From Firmicutes bacterium UBA5201 (GTDB lineage: Bacteria; Bacillota; Clostridia; Peptostreptococcales; Acidaminobacteraceae): a stretch of 64,000 nucleotides of DNA. A program made the translations under genes and the position numbers. Each line of letters starts with the position of its first letter. The stretch's first letter is position 1. Of the stretch, positions 49,840-58,808 are shown one piece after another. The notes under the pieces were generated by a model. It saw nothing but the letters and a program-made list of their open reading frames with translations, did no database searches and was not told the DNA's origin. The stretch spans positions 1 to 64,000 of the forward strand of contig DHVT01000025.1 of NCBI GenBank assembly GCA_002412775.1, written 5' to 3'.

Positions 49840-51006
49840 ATGGCCAAATTGATTGATTTAACAGAAGTGAACAAAATCATGGGGGAAATCATTGTCACGA
49901 TAGACAAAAGCAAAAATCAATTGATTGAAATCGTCGAAACTGCACGTGATGAATATGAGATGCTCAGCCAAGAGCTGAATGTGCTGAAAAACAAGGTGGA
50001 TCAGGTCATCATGGAAGTGGATCGGCTGATGCTCAAGGACAAATTGGTCCGCAAACATCTCGCCGATGTTTCAAAGGACTTCAAGACCTATAAAGAAGCA
50101 GACATCAAAAGGGCTTATGAGAACGCCACCGATGTCAAAGTCGATCTGATGTCCGCTGAAAAAGAGGAACAACTTTTGAAGCAGAGAAGATCGATCATTG
50201 AAGTGTCCCTCAAAAGATCGCTTAAGAATATCCACAATGCCGAACAGGTGGTGCATCAGGTGACAGTAGCTGCCACATATCTCAAAGGAGAGATTCTGTC
50301 CGCTCTTGGTGATGCCGGGATGGACCCTATGTCCATAGGGGTGAAGATTCTCGAGGCTCAGGAGAATGAAAGACTGAGAGTATCCAGAGATATCCATGAT
50401 GGGCCGGCACAATTCATTGCCAGTATCGTCATGAAAGCGGATTTTTGCGAAATGCTCATGGCGTCCGATGTGCAAAAGGGACTAGCAGAACTCAGGGAAC
50501 TGAAGGACCTCTCCAGAAAAGCGCTCAAGGAAGTCCGAGGGATTATTCACGATCTGAGACCGATGTCACTTGAGGATCTGGGACTTTCTGCAACCATTGA
50601 ATCTTACGTCTTTGAATACGGCAGGGAAAACAATGTCGATGTGCAGTTCAAGAGCGGTAAGGTCATCAATGAAATCGAACCGATCATAAAAGTCGCCGTG
50701 TACAGATTGGTACAGGAACTTTTGAACAATATAAAAAAGCACGCTCAGTGCAAAAACATCATCCTTGCCATCGAGTATGGCACCAAATATATGAGACTCA
50801 CTGTCATGGATGACGGAATCGGTTTTGACGTGGATGGAACACTGGCAAAACTCAGAAAGAAGCAAATATCTTACGGATTATTGGGTATATATGAGCGCGT
50901 AGAACAATTTAAAGGTGAAATCCAGTTCCATTCCAAAACAGGAGAGGGAACCACAGTCACTATAAAACTTCCAGTCACACGAGAGGTCACAGAACATGAT
51001 GAATGA
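49840..51006 (+). CDS. DegS-like cytoplasmic sensor histidine kinase
   Basis: This is a 388-residue soluble kinase with no membrane helix. An N-terminal coiled-coil DegS-type sensor (about residues 1-150) precedes a HisKA_3 domain with H186 in SRDIHDGPAQ, and the ATPase has VYRLVQELLNNIKKHAQC, MDDGIGFD and GLLGIYER. The architecture and partner match DegS of Bacillus, which controls exoenzymes and motility. The ATG has GGGGG upstream. It overlaps the regulator gene by 11 bases and lies next to the Tad pilus operon. Confidence 0.9.
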   Translation: MAKLIDLTEVNKIMGEIIVTIDKSKNQLIEIVETARDEYEMLSQELNVLKNKVDQVIMEVDRLMLKDKLVRKHLADVSKDFKTYKEADIKRAYENATDVKVDLMSAEKEEQLLKQRRSIIEVSLKRSLKNIHNAEQVVHQVTVAATYLKGEILSALGDAGMDPMSIGVKILEAQENERLRVSRDIHDGPAQFIASIVMKADFCEMLMASDVQKGLAELRELKDLSRKALKEVRGIIHDLRPMSLEDLGLSATIESYVFEYGRENNVDVQFKSGKVINEIEPIIKVAVYRLVQELLNNIKKHAQCKNIILAIEYGTKYMRLTVMDDGIGFDVDGTLAKLRKKQISYGLLGIYERVEQFKGEIQFHSKTGEGTTVTIKLPVTREVTEHDE

Positions 51007-51667
51007 TTCGAGTGTCAAACCGATCAAGGTACTTATAGCAGATGACCATGCGCTGATCAGGCAAGGTCTCAAATCCTTACTGAGTCTTGAACCACGAATC
51101 AATGTCATTTGTGAGGCGGACGAGGGCCATTCCATAGTGCCACTTTTGAATGCCTATAAACCCGACGTCCTTCTAATGGACATCAATATGCCGGGTATGA
51201 CCGGAATCGAAGTGCTCAAACTGATCAAAAAAAATGAGATCAACACCCGCATTGTATTTTTAACGGTTGAAAACGACCAAAAAACTTTACTGGAAGCGAT
51301 TGAAATAGGCGCTGACGGGTATATTTTAAAAGGATCCCCTCCGGTGGAATTGATAGAAGCCATCATAAGCGTATCAGAAGGTGAAAAATACATCGACAAA
51401 TCGCTGGTTTCCGTTTTGTTCAACAAGGTGGTCAACATTCATACAAAAGGATCCCATTTCGATATGCTTTCCCAGCGGGAAATTGAGATTCTTTACTTTA
51501 TATCGAAAGGTTTCAGCAACAGGGAAATAGGGGAAGAACTCTTCCTTTCCGAAAAGACGATCAAGAACAATGCCACCAGAATCTTCAAAAAGATCGGAGT
51601 AGGTGATCGCGTACAAGCGACCATATATGCCATAGAAAACGAAATATCCAAGCACTATTCAGCCTAA
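50996..51667 (+). CDS. DegU-like NarL-family response regulator
   Basis: This is a 223-residue regulator. The receiver has D16-D17, phospho-acceptor D62 (LLMDINMP) and K near residue 112 (LKGS). The LuxR-type helix-turn-helix at the C-terminus has LSQREIEILYFISKGFSNREIGEELFLSEKTIKNN. It pairs with the DegS-like kinase. The Tad operon leader starts right after its stop, so the pair may control pilus genes; this is inferred from position. Confidence 0.92.
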   Translation: MMNDSSVKPIKVLIADDHALIRQGLKSLLSLEPRINVICEADEGHSIVPLLNAYKPDVLLMDINMPGMTGIEVLKLIKKNEINTRIVFLTVENDQKTLLEAIEIGADGYILKGSPPVELIEAIISVSEGEKYIDKSLVSVLFNKVVNIHTKGSHFDMLSQREIEILYFISKGFSNREIGEELFLSEKTIKNNATRIFKKIGVGDRVQATIYAIENEISKHYSA

Positions 51668-51828
51668 GTTTCGGAAGTGGGGACCATAGTCCCTTCAAGG
51701 AAGTGACCTTCAGCCCCATACAAAGGGCCTTGCGATTCTAGCAGGACCGATGATGTCGTAGTACAATAAGAACATCAAACAGGGAACGGCGTAACAGAGA
51801 GTTACCCGATAATTAGGAGGATACGGAT
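51668..51828 (+). ncRNA. Structured leader of the Flp pilin gene, unassigned family
   Basis: A 161-base untranslated stretch has several complementary arms: TGGGG/CCCCA (51678-51682, 51714-51718) enclosing GGGAC/GTCCC and AAGG/CCTT, then CTTGC/GCAGG (51729-51733, 51741-51745), TGATGT/ACATCA (51751-51756, 51772-51777) and GTAAC/GTTAC (51791-51795, 51801-51805) just before the AGGAGG. No T tract follows any of them. I do not recognise a riboswitch class, and the GEMM core is absent. No convincing promoter is seen inside, so it may be read through from the regulator gene. Confidence 0.5.
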
Positions 51829-52011
51829 ATGATGAATATGATGAGTATTGCTAAGAATTATGTTAATGGATTTATTAAGAAAGAAGAAGGGCAAGGTATG
51901 GTTGAGTACGCTCTAATCATCGCACTGATTGCAATTGTTGTAATTGTTGCACTTCTTGCTTTAGGACCAAGAATTGCCGAGATATTCGATAACATAACAA
52001 ACTCGCTCTAA
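51829..52011 (+). CDS. flp: Flp-type major pilin
   Basis: This is a 60-residue prepilin. The class III signal ends KKEEG (G21) and the mature end QGMVEYALI has the required E at +5 and Y at +6, followed by a single hydrophobic helix. It is the structural subunit of the Tad pilus. AGGAGG precedes the ATG. A terminator-like hairpin directly after the gene should let most transcripts stop here, giving an excess of pilin. Confidence 0.95.
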   Translation: MMNMMSIAKNYVNGFIKKEEGQGMVEYALIIALIAIVVIVALLALGPRIAEIFDNITNSL

Positions 52012-52043
52012 TTTCAAATTAATCGAGGCTTTGAGCCCGTTAA

Positions 52044-52082
52044 GCAGCTCTAATCTTCCAAAAGGTTAGAGCTTTTTTTTCA
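52044..52082 (+). terminator. Post-pilin hairpin terminator (probably partial)
   Basis: AGCTCTAATC pairs with GGTTAGAGCT (one G-T; about 52046-52074) and is followed by T8. It separates flp from the assembly genes, which have no obvious promoter of their own. Confidence 0.85.
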
Positions 52083-52104
52083 TCAAAAAGGCGAGGAGGA
52101 TGCT

Positions 52105-52497
52105 ATGAAAAAGTGGTTTAAAAAAGATGATGGACAAGCAATGGTCGAACTGGCACTCATACTTCCCGTGCTATTGTTGATCATTATGGGCATCTTCGAA
52201 TTCGGATTCATGTTCAACAACTATCTTACACTGAGCAACGTCTCTAGAGAGGCCGCAAGATATGCGAGCCTGGGAGGAACAGATGCACAGGCTGCGGCGT
52301 TGGCAATTGAGATCGCGCCCAATTTAGATTCTGACAAGCTGACCATTGTCATCACACCGACTCAAGCCGATCGAGGTAGGGGAGATTCCCTGAAAGTGGT
52401 GGTGACCTATCAATATAATTTGTTGACACCGTTTTTGGACGGCGTAATAGGGAACGGTATACCGCTGAAGGCTGAAACAGTCATGCGTGTGGAATGA
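52105..52497 (+). CDS. TadE-like minor pseudopilin
   Basis: This is a 130-residue TadE-family protein. The N-terminus KKDDGQAMVELALILPVLL has the prepilin-like G followed five residues later by E and a hydrophobic helix, and REAARYASLGG is a conserved TadE segment. It is a minor component of the Tad pilus. The ATG follows GAGGAGG and the next gene begins 13 bases after its stop. Confidence 0.9.
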   Translation: MKKWFKKDDGQAMVELALILPVLLLIIMGIFEFGFMFNNYLTLSNVSREAARYASLGGTDAQAAALAIEIAPNLDSDKLTIVITPTQADRGRGDSLKVVVTYQYNLLTPFLDGVIGNGIPLKAETVMRVE

Positions 52498-52510
52498 AAG
52501 AGGTGGACTT

Positions 52511-53416
52511 ATGTTTAAGAAAATTTTTATAGATTCGGAAAAAGGTAGTGTTTCCATACTGATGGCGCTCATGATGGTGGCCATACTCGGATTCAGTGGT
52601 CTCTCCATTGACGTAGGTTACGCTTATGTCGAAAGGACCAGACTTTCCAACGCACTGGACTCTGCAGTACTTGCTGCGGCTCAGGACTTGACGGTGGGCA
52701 GCCAAAGCGCCAGAGCGACTGCTGAGAGTTATCTCCTCCAAAACAATGTGGCACTGGATGAAGTGACCATCGAAGTGGGACCAGACCTTAAATCCATTGA
52801 AATCAAGGGCAACAGAAATGTGGAACATTTTTTCATGAAAGTCCTTGGCATAGACAGCTCCACTGTTGGCGCCACCTCAAAAGCGATCATCGCACCGATT
52901 AATAGTGTCAAAGGTGGGCTCAGGCCATTTGCAGTTGAGGATTTTGATTACACTTATGGAGACCTAATCACGCTCAAGCAGGGCGCAGGCGACAGTTACA
53001 ACGGCAATTTCGGAGTTGTGGCGCTTGGTGGCACTGGAAATAGCACCTATGAATATAATGCTTTTTATGGGTATGCCGGTGAACTCAAGATAGGCGATCA
53101 AATTCCGACAGAACCTGGTAACATGGCTGGTGTTTCCAACCAACTCAAGGCATACATCAACAGTATTGACGAGAGTTTTGAGAATCATTCGAGAAAATCC
53201 GATAGATTGTGGACAATTCCTTTGGTGGATACGCTTGAGGTCGGCGGTCGTGGGTATATTATTGTTACCGGATTCGCTCAAGTCTTTGTGGAAAATGTCT
53301 ACAACCAATCCGGAAAGATCAATATTGATTCAAGATTTGTGAAATTCGTGGTGAACGGAGCCATAGACACTGAAGCGGTAGATCACGGCGTGTATGGTGT
53401 AAAATTAGTGAATTGA
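52511..53416 (+). CDS. TadG-like pilus-associated protein
   Basis: This is a 301-residue protein whose N-terminal part (EKGSVSILMALMMVAILGFSGLSIDVGYAYVERTRLSNALDSAVLAAAQ-type, about residues 10-58) is the TadG/von Willebrand-associated Tad domain with a single membrane helix. The extracellular part is short compared with usual TadG proteins and I see no MIDAS motif. The start at the ATG with AGAGGTGG upstream replaces an in-frame start eight codons earlier. Confidence 0.82.
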   Translation: MFKKIFIDSEKGSVSILMALMMVAILGFSGLSIDVGYAYVERTRLSNALDSAVLAAAQDLTVGSQSARATAESYLLQNNVALDEVTIEVGPDLKSIEIKGNRNVEHFFMKVLGIDSSTVGATSKAIIAPINSVKGGLRPFAVEDFDYTYGDLITLKQGAGDSYNGNFGVVALGGTGNSTYEYNAFYGYAGELKIGDQIPTEPGNMAGVSNQLKAYINSIDESFENHSRKSDRLWTIPLVDTLEVGGRGYIIVTGFAQVFVENVYNQSGKINIDSRFVKFVVNGAIDTEAVDHGVYGVKLVN

Positions 53417-53426
53417 GGAGAAAGTC

Positions 53427-54443
53427 ATGAAAAAATCATCTAAAGGATTGTTTGTACTCGCATTTTTATTGGCACTGATTGGTGCTGGGACACTGTATAT
53501 TTATCTGAGTCAATTGGAAACGCCACAAGAAGTGACACTGGAAACTACAAGTGTTCTAGTGGCAAGCGCTAATATCCCATCGAGAACACTTATAACAAGC
53601 GATATGGTGAAAATTGTGGACATGCCTAAAGAAGGCGTGATTCAGGGATCTTTCCTTACCTCAGAGGAAGTGGTCGGACAGTATACCAGGACAGAAATCT
53701 TTGAAAACCAACAAATCAATCCCAATGCCCTGATTGATGACATTTCGGATGTTCTCAGCATGAAAATCACAGGCAGCAACAGGGCCATCTCAGTCAGTGT
53801 GACGGGTTCGACAGGTGTCAGCAAGTTGATTGAGCCCGGTGATCGCGTGGATGTGATTGTTTTTCTGCCGCAGATTCAGGAGCAAGGCAGAATCGTAAGA
53901 CCGGATATCGCTAAAATCATGCTTCAGAATGTGGAAGTTTTGGCAATCGACAGGAAACTGCATAGAAAAGAAGGCAGTACGGATTTGGCGACCGAAGAAG
54001 GCCAAGTGACTTCGTATTTAGTGACGTTATCCGTGCCTATCATGGATGTGGAGACGCTCATTCTAGCCAAGGACATTGGTATGATCGATCTTGCTCTAAG
54101 ACCGCTTGAGGACGATTTTATCTACACTACGAGCGGTGTGATCTGGCAAGAGCTTTTGCTCAATGATACGAAGCAACTCAAAGATTTCTTCCCTGAATAT
54201 GAATTTGAAGGACTGGATGGCGGTAATATTGAACCTGGAGAATTCGTCTACAGCAAATACCTTTATTACACGGTTCAATTCGGAGACACACTTCTAACGA
54301 TCAGCAACAAATATTACGGAACACCCGCCTACGTTCAGTTGCTCAAACAAGTCAATAAAATCGATGACGAAAACATGATTTTGGCAGGAACGGGCATAAA
54401 AATACCTGTTTTGGAAGAAGGTGGGGTAGAGAATGCCGATTAA
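53427..54443 (+). CDS. cpaB: CpaB/RcpC-like pilus assembly protein with C-terminal LysM domain
   Basis: This is a 338-residue protein. One N-terminal helix (about residues 8-28) is followed by a SAF-type domain (VLVASANIPSRTLITSDMVK, about 44-63) and the RcpC region with GSNRAISVSVTG and IEPGDRVDVIV. The C-terminal 50 residues are a clear LysM domain: YYTVQFGDTL (about 280-289), ISNKYYG, and LAGTGIKIPVL. In Gram-negative Tad systems CpaB works with the secretin; LysM would instead bind peptidoglycan. It overlaps the cpaE start by 11 bases. Confidence 0.9.
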   Translation: MKKSSKGLFVLAFLLALIGAGTLYIYLSQLETPQEVTLETTSVLVASANIPSRTLITSDMVKIVDMPKEGVIQGSFLTSEEVVGQYTRTEIFENQQINPNALIDDISDVLSMKITGSNRAISVSVTGSTGVSKLIEPGDRVDVIVFLPQIQEQGRIVRPDIAKIMLQNVEVLAIDRKLHRKEGSTDLATEEGQVTSYLVTLSVPIMDVETLILAKDIGMIDLALRPLEDDFIYTTSGVIWQELLLNDTKQLKDFFPEYEFEGLDGGNIEPGEFVYSKYLYYTVQFGDTLLTISNKYYGTPAYVQLLKQVNKIDDENMILAGTGIKIPVLEEGGVENAD

Positions 54444-55569
54444 AATCATAATAGCAGACGATGTAAAAGATATGCGCGATATGATCGTAAAAATGCTTGG
54501 AGCCAGTCGGCTGGACTATGAGATCGTCGCAACCTGTGAGAATGGCGAGGAAGTTCTGGATACATTCAAACGTAAAAAGGCTGATATTGTACTCATGGAC
54601 ATCAACATGCCGGTGATGAACGGACTTGAGGCCACGGAAGTGATCACAGGTCTCTATCCTCATGTTCAAGTGATCATGATGAGTGTGCAGCATGAGACTG
54701 AATATCTCAAAAAAGCGATGTTGGCTGGTGCAAAGGCTTACGTCATGAAACCGGTGGATATGGTGGAGCTCATCGAAACCATTGAAACCACATTTGAACG
54801 CGCCAAATTGCTCACACCGGTAAGTGTTTCCAATGAAAAAGTCTACGATGCGAAAATCATCAGCTTTTTCAGCGCAAAAGGTGGCGTTGGAAACACTTCC
54901 GTGGCACTCAACGCCGGCATCGTTTTTCATGAGATGCTTGAAAAGAAAGTCTTGATTGTAGATTTGGATTTGCGTTTTGGTGACATCGCACTCATGATGA
55001 ACAGACAAAATGAAACCACCATTAAAGAACTGATGGATGATAGTCCGATTGAAGAGTATTCGGATGTTTCCTCATATTTGTTCTCATACAAGGAAGGCCT
55101 TGATTTTTTATTTGCCCCCAAAGATCCTGAATCTGCGGAGTACATCTCAAAAGATCGCGTACATAAATTTTTGGAACTCGTCAAACGACATTATGAAATC
55201 ATCGTTATAGACACGGGGATCAACTTTGATGAAGTGACTCTTGCGGCACTGGACCTCTCAGAAAAAGTGGTGATTGTATCCAACCAAGAGGTCACCGGAA
55301 TCAAAAATACGAAAGTATGTCTGAAAGTCATGCAGACACTCAATTATGATTATGACAAAATCAAACTGCTGATCAATATGTCAGATGACAGATTTGGAAT
55401 CTCAAAAGGCAACGTCCAAAAAGCGTTCGATTATGAAATTTTAGGATTCATACCTGAAGATTCCAAATTGGTCAGAAATGCCATCAATACAGGGATGCCG
55501 TTTGCCATAACTAAAAACAGTCTCAAAAAACCGTTAAAGGCACTTTGTGATGCATTGTTGATTGAATAA
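54433..55569 (+). CDS. cpaE: CpaE/TadZ-like protein with complete receiver domain
   Basis: This is a 378-residue pilus-localisation ATPase. The N-terminal receiver domain keeps D9-D10, D56 (LMDINMP), S84 and K106, so it could be phosphorylated, whereas many CpaE/TadZ receivers are degenerate. The MinD/ParA-like domain has the deviant Walker A KGGVGNTS (149-156), with Asn in place of the second Lys, and Walker B-like VLIVDLDLRFGD. It probably marks the cell site of pilus assembly. It is 11 bases upstream of cpaF. Confidence 0.9.
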   Translation: MPIKIIIADDVKDMRDMIVKMLGASRLDYEIVATCENGEEVLDTFKRKKADIVLMDINMPVMNGLEATEVITGLYPHVQVIMMSVQHETEYLKKAMLAGAKAYVMKPVDMVELIETIETTFERAKLLTPVSVSNEKVYDAKIISFFSAKGGVGNTSVALNAGIVFHEMLEKKVLIVDLDLRFGDIALMMNRQNETTIKELMDDSPIEEYSDVSSYLFSYKEGLDFLFAPKDPESAEYISKDRVHKFLELVKRHYEIIVIDTGINFDEVTLAALDLSEKVVIVSNQEVTGIKNTKVCLKVMQTLNYDYDKIKLLINMSDDRFGISKGNVQKAFDYEILGFIPEDSKLVRNAINTGMPFAITKNSLKKPLKALCDALLIE

Positions 55570-55580
55570 GAGGTGGACAC

Positions 55581-56912
55581 ATGTCATTAAAGAAAAGACT
55601 AGAAGAGCAACAAACAGAAAAAAAGACATCCAATCCGGCGGAAAAGGAACGAGATCCTTATACCGATCTCAAAATGAAAATCCAGTATCAAGTCATACAG
55701 GAACTCAATATCGACTTCAACGATATAAGCGATCAAAATGAGACGTTCAAAAATGATCTAAAAGCCATATTGTTGACCAACATTGAAAAAGAATCCCTCA
55801 ATATGACGCCCAACCAAAAGAAGCGGATTCTTGAGGAACTTACAGACGAAATCGTAGGTTTTGGTCCGATCACAGTCCTTTTGCAGGACAGCAATGTCAC
55901 TGAGATCATGGTAAATGGCCCGGATCGGATTTATATAGAGGTGAACGGCAAACTGGTGAAATCGGATGCGAGATTCAAAGACAACAACCATATCATGCAC
56001 GTCATCAAAAAAATAGTATCTTCCATCGGTAGACGTGTAGATGAAAGTTCACCAATGGTGGATGCTAGACTTGCCAACGGTTCCCGTGTCAACGCCATTA
56101 TCCCGCCCCTTGCCATTGACGGTCCTACACTCACCATAAGAAAGTTTGCGGAGGACCCATTCAAAATCAGCGACTTGGTGGGTTTCGGAACACTCAACTC
56201 CAAAATGGCTGAATTTCTGAGGGCTTGTGTTGAGGGTAGGCTCAATGTGGTTGTTTCAGGTGGTACGGGCAGTGGTAAAACGACCACGCTTAACGTACTT
56301 TCATCATTTATCCCGGCTGACGACCGTATTGTGACCATCGAGGATGCCGCGGAACTTCAATTGCCTCAGCCTCATGTAGTAAGACTGGAGACCAGACCTC
56401 CCAACATAGAGGGCAAAGGCGAAGTCACCATCCGAGATCTTGTCAAGAACAGTTTGCGTATGCGTCCCGATAGAATCGTTGTCGGTGAGGTGCGTTCAGG
56501 CGAGGCATTGGACATGCTTCAAGCCATGAACACAGGCCATGACGGTTCATTGACCACAGGTCATGCCAATACGCCAAGGGATATGCTCTCCAGACTGGAG
56601 ACCATGGTTTTGATGTCTGGAATGAATTTGCCCGTCAAGGCCATCAGAGATCAGATCTCATCAGCTGTAAACCTAATCGTTCAACAGGCGAGACTTCAGG
56701 ATGGCAGCAGGCGCATCACCCATATTACTGAGGTACTTGGAATGGAAGGCGATGTGATCATACTTCAGGATATTTATAGGTATGAACAAAGAGGTGTCGA
56801 TTCAAAAGGGAAAGTCATCGGTGATTTCCAGTTCACGGGCATCATGCCGACTTGTTTGAAAACATTAAGGGAGCATGGCATACATGTGCCAAGTCATCTC
56901 TTTGAACAATAA
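55581..56912 (+). CDS. cpaF: CpaF/TadA pilus assembly and secretion ATPase
   Basis: This is a 443-residue hexameric motor ATPase of the type II/IV secretion superfamily. Walker A is GGTGSGKTT (about residues 230-238), the Asp box ends IVTIEDAAEL, Walker B is RIVVGEVRSGEALDMLQAMNTGHDGS, and the His box is TTGHANTP. The N-terminal domain starts after a charged linker, and EIMVNGPDRIYIEVNGK is conserved. It powers polymerisation of the Flp pilin. Confidence 0.96.
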   Translation: MSLKKRLEEQQTEKKTSNPAEKERDPYTDLKMKIQYQVIQELNIDFNDISDQNETFKNDLKAILLTNIEKESLNMTPNQKKRILEELTDEIVGFGPITVLLQDSNVTEIMVNGPDRIYIEVNGKLVKSDARFKDNNHIMHVIKKIVSSIGRRVDESSPMVDARLANGSRVNAIIPPLAIDGPTLTIRKFAEDPFKISDLVGFGTLNSKMAEFLRACVEGRLNVVVSGGTGSGKTTTLNVLSSFIPADDRIVTIEDAAELQLPQPHVVRLETRPPNIEGKGEVTIRDLVKNSLRMRPDRIVVGEVRSGEALDMLQAMNTGHDGSLTTGHANTPRDMLSRLETMVLMSGMNLPVKAIRDQISSAVNLIVQQARLQDGSRRITHITEVLGMEGDVIILQDIYRYEQRGVDSKGKVIGDFQFTGIMPTCLKTLREHGIHVPSHLFEQ

Positions 56913-56925
56913 AAGGTGGTAAATT

Positions 56926-57879
56926 ATGAAGTTAATAGCGGCAATCACTTTATTCTTCAGTTTATTGCTCTTTTTACTGGGAATATTCGGTAGAATGTCC
57001 TCAAAAGAAAAAGCGTTGGATAAGCTCAAGGCATATGATGATAAAGTAGAGGTGGTCAAGACCTCCAGACCGATCAGAAAAGGACCTATTGGCAAGATTG
57101 GCAACTGGATGTCGAAATTCCAGAAAGATCCCAACAAAAGAAAAAAGAGAAATCTGATCGTCACCCAGGCGGATGTGCCGTTCACCTATGAGGAGTTCAT
57201 GATTTTCAGAGCTTTGTTTGTTATCTTATTGACTTTCTTAATCTTCGCAGTTACGAAAGATTTTGTGATGGTCTTGGTAGTACTTGTCGTGTCCTCAATA
57301 CTCCCTAAAATCTATCTGAAACGTAAGATCAAGAACAATATTGCCGCTTTTGACGCGCTTCTCAATGATGGGGTCGTCATGATTTCAAACGCACTGAAAG
57401 CGGGTTACTCATTCATGCAGGCTTTGGCAGTGGCTGCTGAGGAAACACAGGACCCATTCAAGAAATCTTTCAAGATTTTACTCAAAGAACTGAGTCTTGG
57501 GATGCCACTTGAGGACGGGCTTGAGAATTTGCTCGAGAGGATGCCCTCGGATGACCTTAGATTGATTGTCAATGCCATACTCATCCAAAGGGACGTGGGC
57601 GGCAATTTATCCGAGATCCTTGAGAATATCGCAGAAACCATAAGGGAAAGACAGAAAATCAAAAATGAACTCAACACATTGACTGCACAGGGCAAACTTT
57701 CGGGTATGATCATCATGGCCATGCCAATATTTCTTGGGTTGATATTTTATGTGCTCAACAAGGATTATATATTGGTGCTCTTTACAACTCCAATAGGTAA
57801 TGTGATGCTGGGTCTTGCGATTTTCAATCAAATCATCGGATGGCTTTTTATCCGAAAGATAGTCAACATAGAGATGTAG
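56926..57879 (+). CDS. tadB: TadB inner-membrane platform protein
   Basis: This is a 317-residue T2SSF-domain protein with membrane helices near the N-terminus (about 5-22), in the middle (about 85-125) and at the C-terminus. The cytoplasmic domain has ALKAGYSFMQALAVAAEE, LSLGMPLEDGLENLLERMPSDDL and RDVGGNLSEILENIAETIRER, typical of TadB. It is followed by its paralogue TadC after 12 bases. Confidence 0.93.
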   Translation: MKLIAAITLFFSLLLFLLGIFGRMSSKEKALDKLKAYDDKVEVVKTSRPIRKGPIGKIGNWMSKFQKDPNKRKKRNLIVTQADVPFTYEEFMIFRALFVILLTFLIFAVTKDFVMVLVVLVVSSILPKIYLKRKIKNNIAAFDALLNDGVVMISNALKAGYSFMQALAVAAEETQDPFKKSFKILLKELSLGMPLEDGLENLLERMPSDDLRLIVNAILIQRDVGGNLSEILENIAETIRERQKIKNELNTLTAQGKLSGMIIMAMPIFLGLIFYVLNKDYILVLFTTPIGNVMLGLAIFNQIIGWLFIRKIVNIEM

Positions 57880-57891
57880 GAGGTGAATCGT

Positions 57892-58800
57892 ATGTTGTTT
57901 ATAGCCATTTTTTCATTTTTCCTGCTGACGCTTGTCATTCTATACGGACTTTTCAAGGTCATTTTCAAGAAACAACTCGCCGTGGGCAAACGGCTGGATT
58001 ACATTGCCAACATGGAAACGCCTCAAACGGCCGAACCGGAGTCCGGATTCGGCGCAAGAGTGGTCATCCCATTTTTTAATGGTGTGGGAAGGCGAATCCT
58101 GAAATTCACACCGGAAAATGCAAGCAAGAGGCGCAGATTTATGCTGGAGCGTGCCGGTTATTTGAAAGGCACCTCCTATGAACGTTGGGTGGCCAAAAAG
58201 ATCATCATGACTCTGGTCATGTGCCTTGCCATAACATTATTGCTTTATTTGGTCAATGCGGATTTCAGCATAATTGTTTTCTCGGCATTAGTTAGTTTTG
58301 CTTTTATTCAAGTCATGTATCGATTCTCGATTCAAAAGGCGATCTCCATGAGAGGTGTCAACATGGTCAGAGAATTGCCTTACGCACTGGACCTTATAAC
58401 GGTGAGTGTGGAGGCTGGATTGTCGCTTGATGGCGCAATCGGCCGAATCGTTGCTAATATTGAAGGCGTGTTGTCTGATGAATTTGCAAAAACCCTCAAG
58501 GAAATGAGAATGGGCATCGATAAAAAGAAAGCTTTGAAAAACATGAGCGACCGGTGTGATGTTAAGGAAATCACCACACTCATGTCCGCACTGATCCAAG
58601 CGGATGAACTGGGCGTGAGCATCGGTAAAGTCCTCAGGATTGAGGGGGCACAACTCAGGGAGAAAAGAAAACAGGCCGCGAGAGAAAAAGCGATGAAGGC
58701 ACCGATCAAAATGCTTTTCCCTTTGGTCCTATTCATATTTCCGGCCATTTTCGTCGTTATTTTGGGACCCGCTCTGATTCAAATTATCAGTACATTATAG
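57892..58800 (+). CDS. tadC: TadC inner-membrane platform protein
   Basis: This is a 302-residue T2SSF-domain protein, a paralogue of TadB. Conserved stretches are ELPYALDLITVSVEAGLSLDGAIGRI and LMSALIQADELGVSIGKVLRIEGAQLREKRKQAAREKA. The ATG has AGGAGG upstream; an ATG-less extension of three codons is rejected. It pairs with TadB to form the pilus platform. Confidence 0.93.
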   Translation: MLFIAIFSFFLLTLVILYGLFKVIFKKQLAVGKRLDYIANMETPQTAEPESGFGARVVIPFFNGVGRRILKFTPENASKRRRFMLERAGYLKGTSYERWVAKKIIMTLVMCLAITLLLYLVNADFSIIVFSALVSFAFIQVMYRFSIQKAISMRGVNMVRELPYALDLITVSVEAGLSLDGAIGRIVANIEGVLSDEFAKTLKEMRMGIDKKKALKNMSDRCDVKEITTLMSALIQADELGVSIGKVLRIEGAQLREKRKQAAREKAMKAPIKMLFPLVLFIFPAIFVVILGPALIQIISTL

Positions 58801-58808
58801 GTGGACAA

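Noticed and set aside
51668..51828. A third c-di-GMP riboswitch before the pilin gene
   Set aside because: The GEMM core (CGCAAAGC, GGGYCTAA, CAGCCAG) is missing, and I cannot match the class II c-di-GMP aptamer either.
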